Positions 5,912 to 6,137 of a stretch of DNA of 6,137 bases are shown here, one piece after another. The DNA lies in assembly GCA_030616425.1 (NCBI GenBank), contig JAUWXJ010000136.1, positions 1 to 6,137 of the forward strand. The letters run 5' to 3'. Made by a program: the position numbers and the translations under genes. Below the pieces are notes generated by a model. The model had not been told where the DNA came from. It did not search any database and saw nothing but the letters and a program-made list of their open reading frames with translations. Source of the DNA: Desulfobacterales bacterium (lineage in GTDB: Bacteria > Desulfobacterota > Desulfobacteria > Desulfobacterales > C00003060). Numbering within the stretch: the first letter of the stretch is position 1; each line of letters begins with the position of its first letter.

Positions 5912-6137
5912 TCAACTCGTAGCCGGAGTCGCCGGGTTATTATTGACAGGGGGGATAAAAAGGTAGTAAAAAAGCAGGGTTAGCCTGTGTGGAGAGCTGA
6001 CGATGAATGCGTCCACCCCCTGGTAACCAACGATCCGGTTCTTCTCGGCGCTATCACCTGCGACCACTGTTGTTTAATTTGTGTTGATGTTACATCTATC
6101 GTTCTGGTTGCTGTCTGGTCCAACGGCTTGACGATCC
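5912..6137 (-). pseudogene. Possible frameshifted remnant of a Phd/YefM-type antitoxin, cut by the window edge
   Basis: From the window edge one minus-strand frame reads RTIDVTSTQIKQQWSQVI (about 6105-6052), which looks like the N-terminal DNA-binding part of Phd/YefM-family antitoxins (pattern T-x-x-x-T-x-A-x-x-x-W-S-x-V). That frame then turns unprotein-like and stops at 5980. From 6052 the neighbouring frame continues as SAEKNRIVGYQGVDAFIVS, resembling the next part of the same family, where a basic strand is followed by G-x-P-V-A-A-I-V-S, and it stops at 5912-5914. Fewer residues separate the two blocks than in intact proteins, so a small deletion with a frameshift is likely. The similarity is judged by eye from short stretches. 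No toxin gene follows downstream. The true start, if any, lies outside the window. Confidence 0.38.

Noticed and set aside
6003..6026. Plus-strand mini-frame MNASTPW with GGAG eight bases upstream, behind a TTGACA-N18-TAAAAA promoter-like match (5943-5972).
   Set aside because: Only seven codons, no recognisable leader-peptide pattern or attenuator after it, and it is antisense to the better supported antitoxin-like remnant. The promoter match is four of six at the -10 and could be chance in A-rich sequence.

Overview
The window reads like the chromosome of an anaerobic bacterium of moderate GC content, most likely Desulfobacterota (the former Deltaproteobacteria) or a relative. The basis is gene content and style: a class III, oxygen-sensitive ribonucleotide reductase with its own redoxin and activase, beside a large membrane/TPR protein of a type common in that group. 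The assignment is inference; there is no rRNA or marker gene here to settle it. All convincing genes lie on the minus strand, so the biological order runs from high to low coordinates.

Right end (about 5751-6137). At the edge is what looks like a decayed, frameshifted Phd/YefM-type antitoxin. It is followed by a small hairpin plus T-run that could end its transcript. Directly after that comes a strong sigma70-type promoter, TTGACA-N17-TTTAAA. A perfect 14-bp palindrome of NrdR-box type fills the spacer between -35 and -10. A second, weaker box lies 32 bp downstream, just past the predicted transcription start. This is the arrangement expected for repression of dNTP synthesis genes by NrdR.

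Centre (2497-5750). Three genes follow in operon order: nrdD (anaerobic ribonucleoside-triphosphate reductase with ATP cone, glycyl radical site and C-terminal zinc site), a small CxxC redoxin (nrdH-like), and nrdG (radical SAM activase). NrdG would install the glycyl radical on NrdD; NrdD would reduce ribonucleotides; the redoxin is a plausible electron donor, which would make this a redoxin-dependent rather than formate-dependent class III enzyme. The last codons of nrdD are formed by an imperfect inverted repeat that gives the protein an atypical tail, and the ribosome binding site of the redoxin gene overlaps the end of nrdD.

Left part (1-2496). After a 166-bp gap holding a candidate promoter and a large GC-rich hairpin in the presumed leader comes a 755-residue protein. 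It has a multi-span membrane region resembling GT-C fold (PMT/TMTC-like) glycosyltransferases, followed by eight TPR repeats. Eleven bases after it, a further reading frame begins and runs off the window edge.

Nothing here amounts to a wholly new system. The parts most worth a second look are the NrdR operator geometry, the palindrome recruited into nrdD, the putative antitoxin relic, and the uncharacterised TMTC-like protein with its structured leader.
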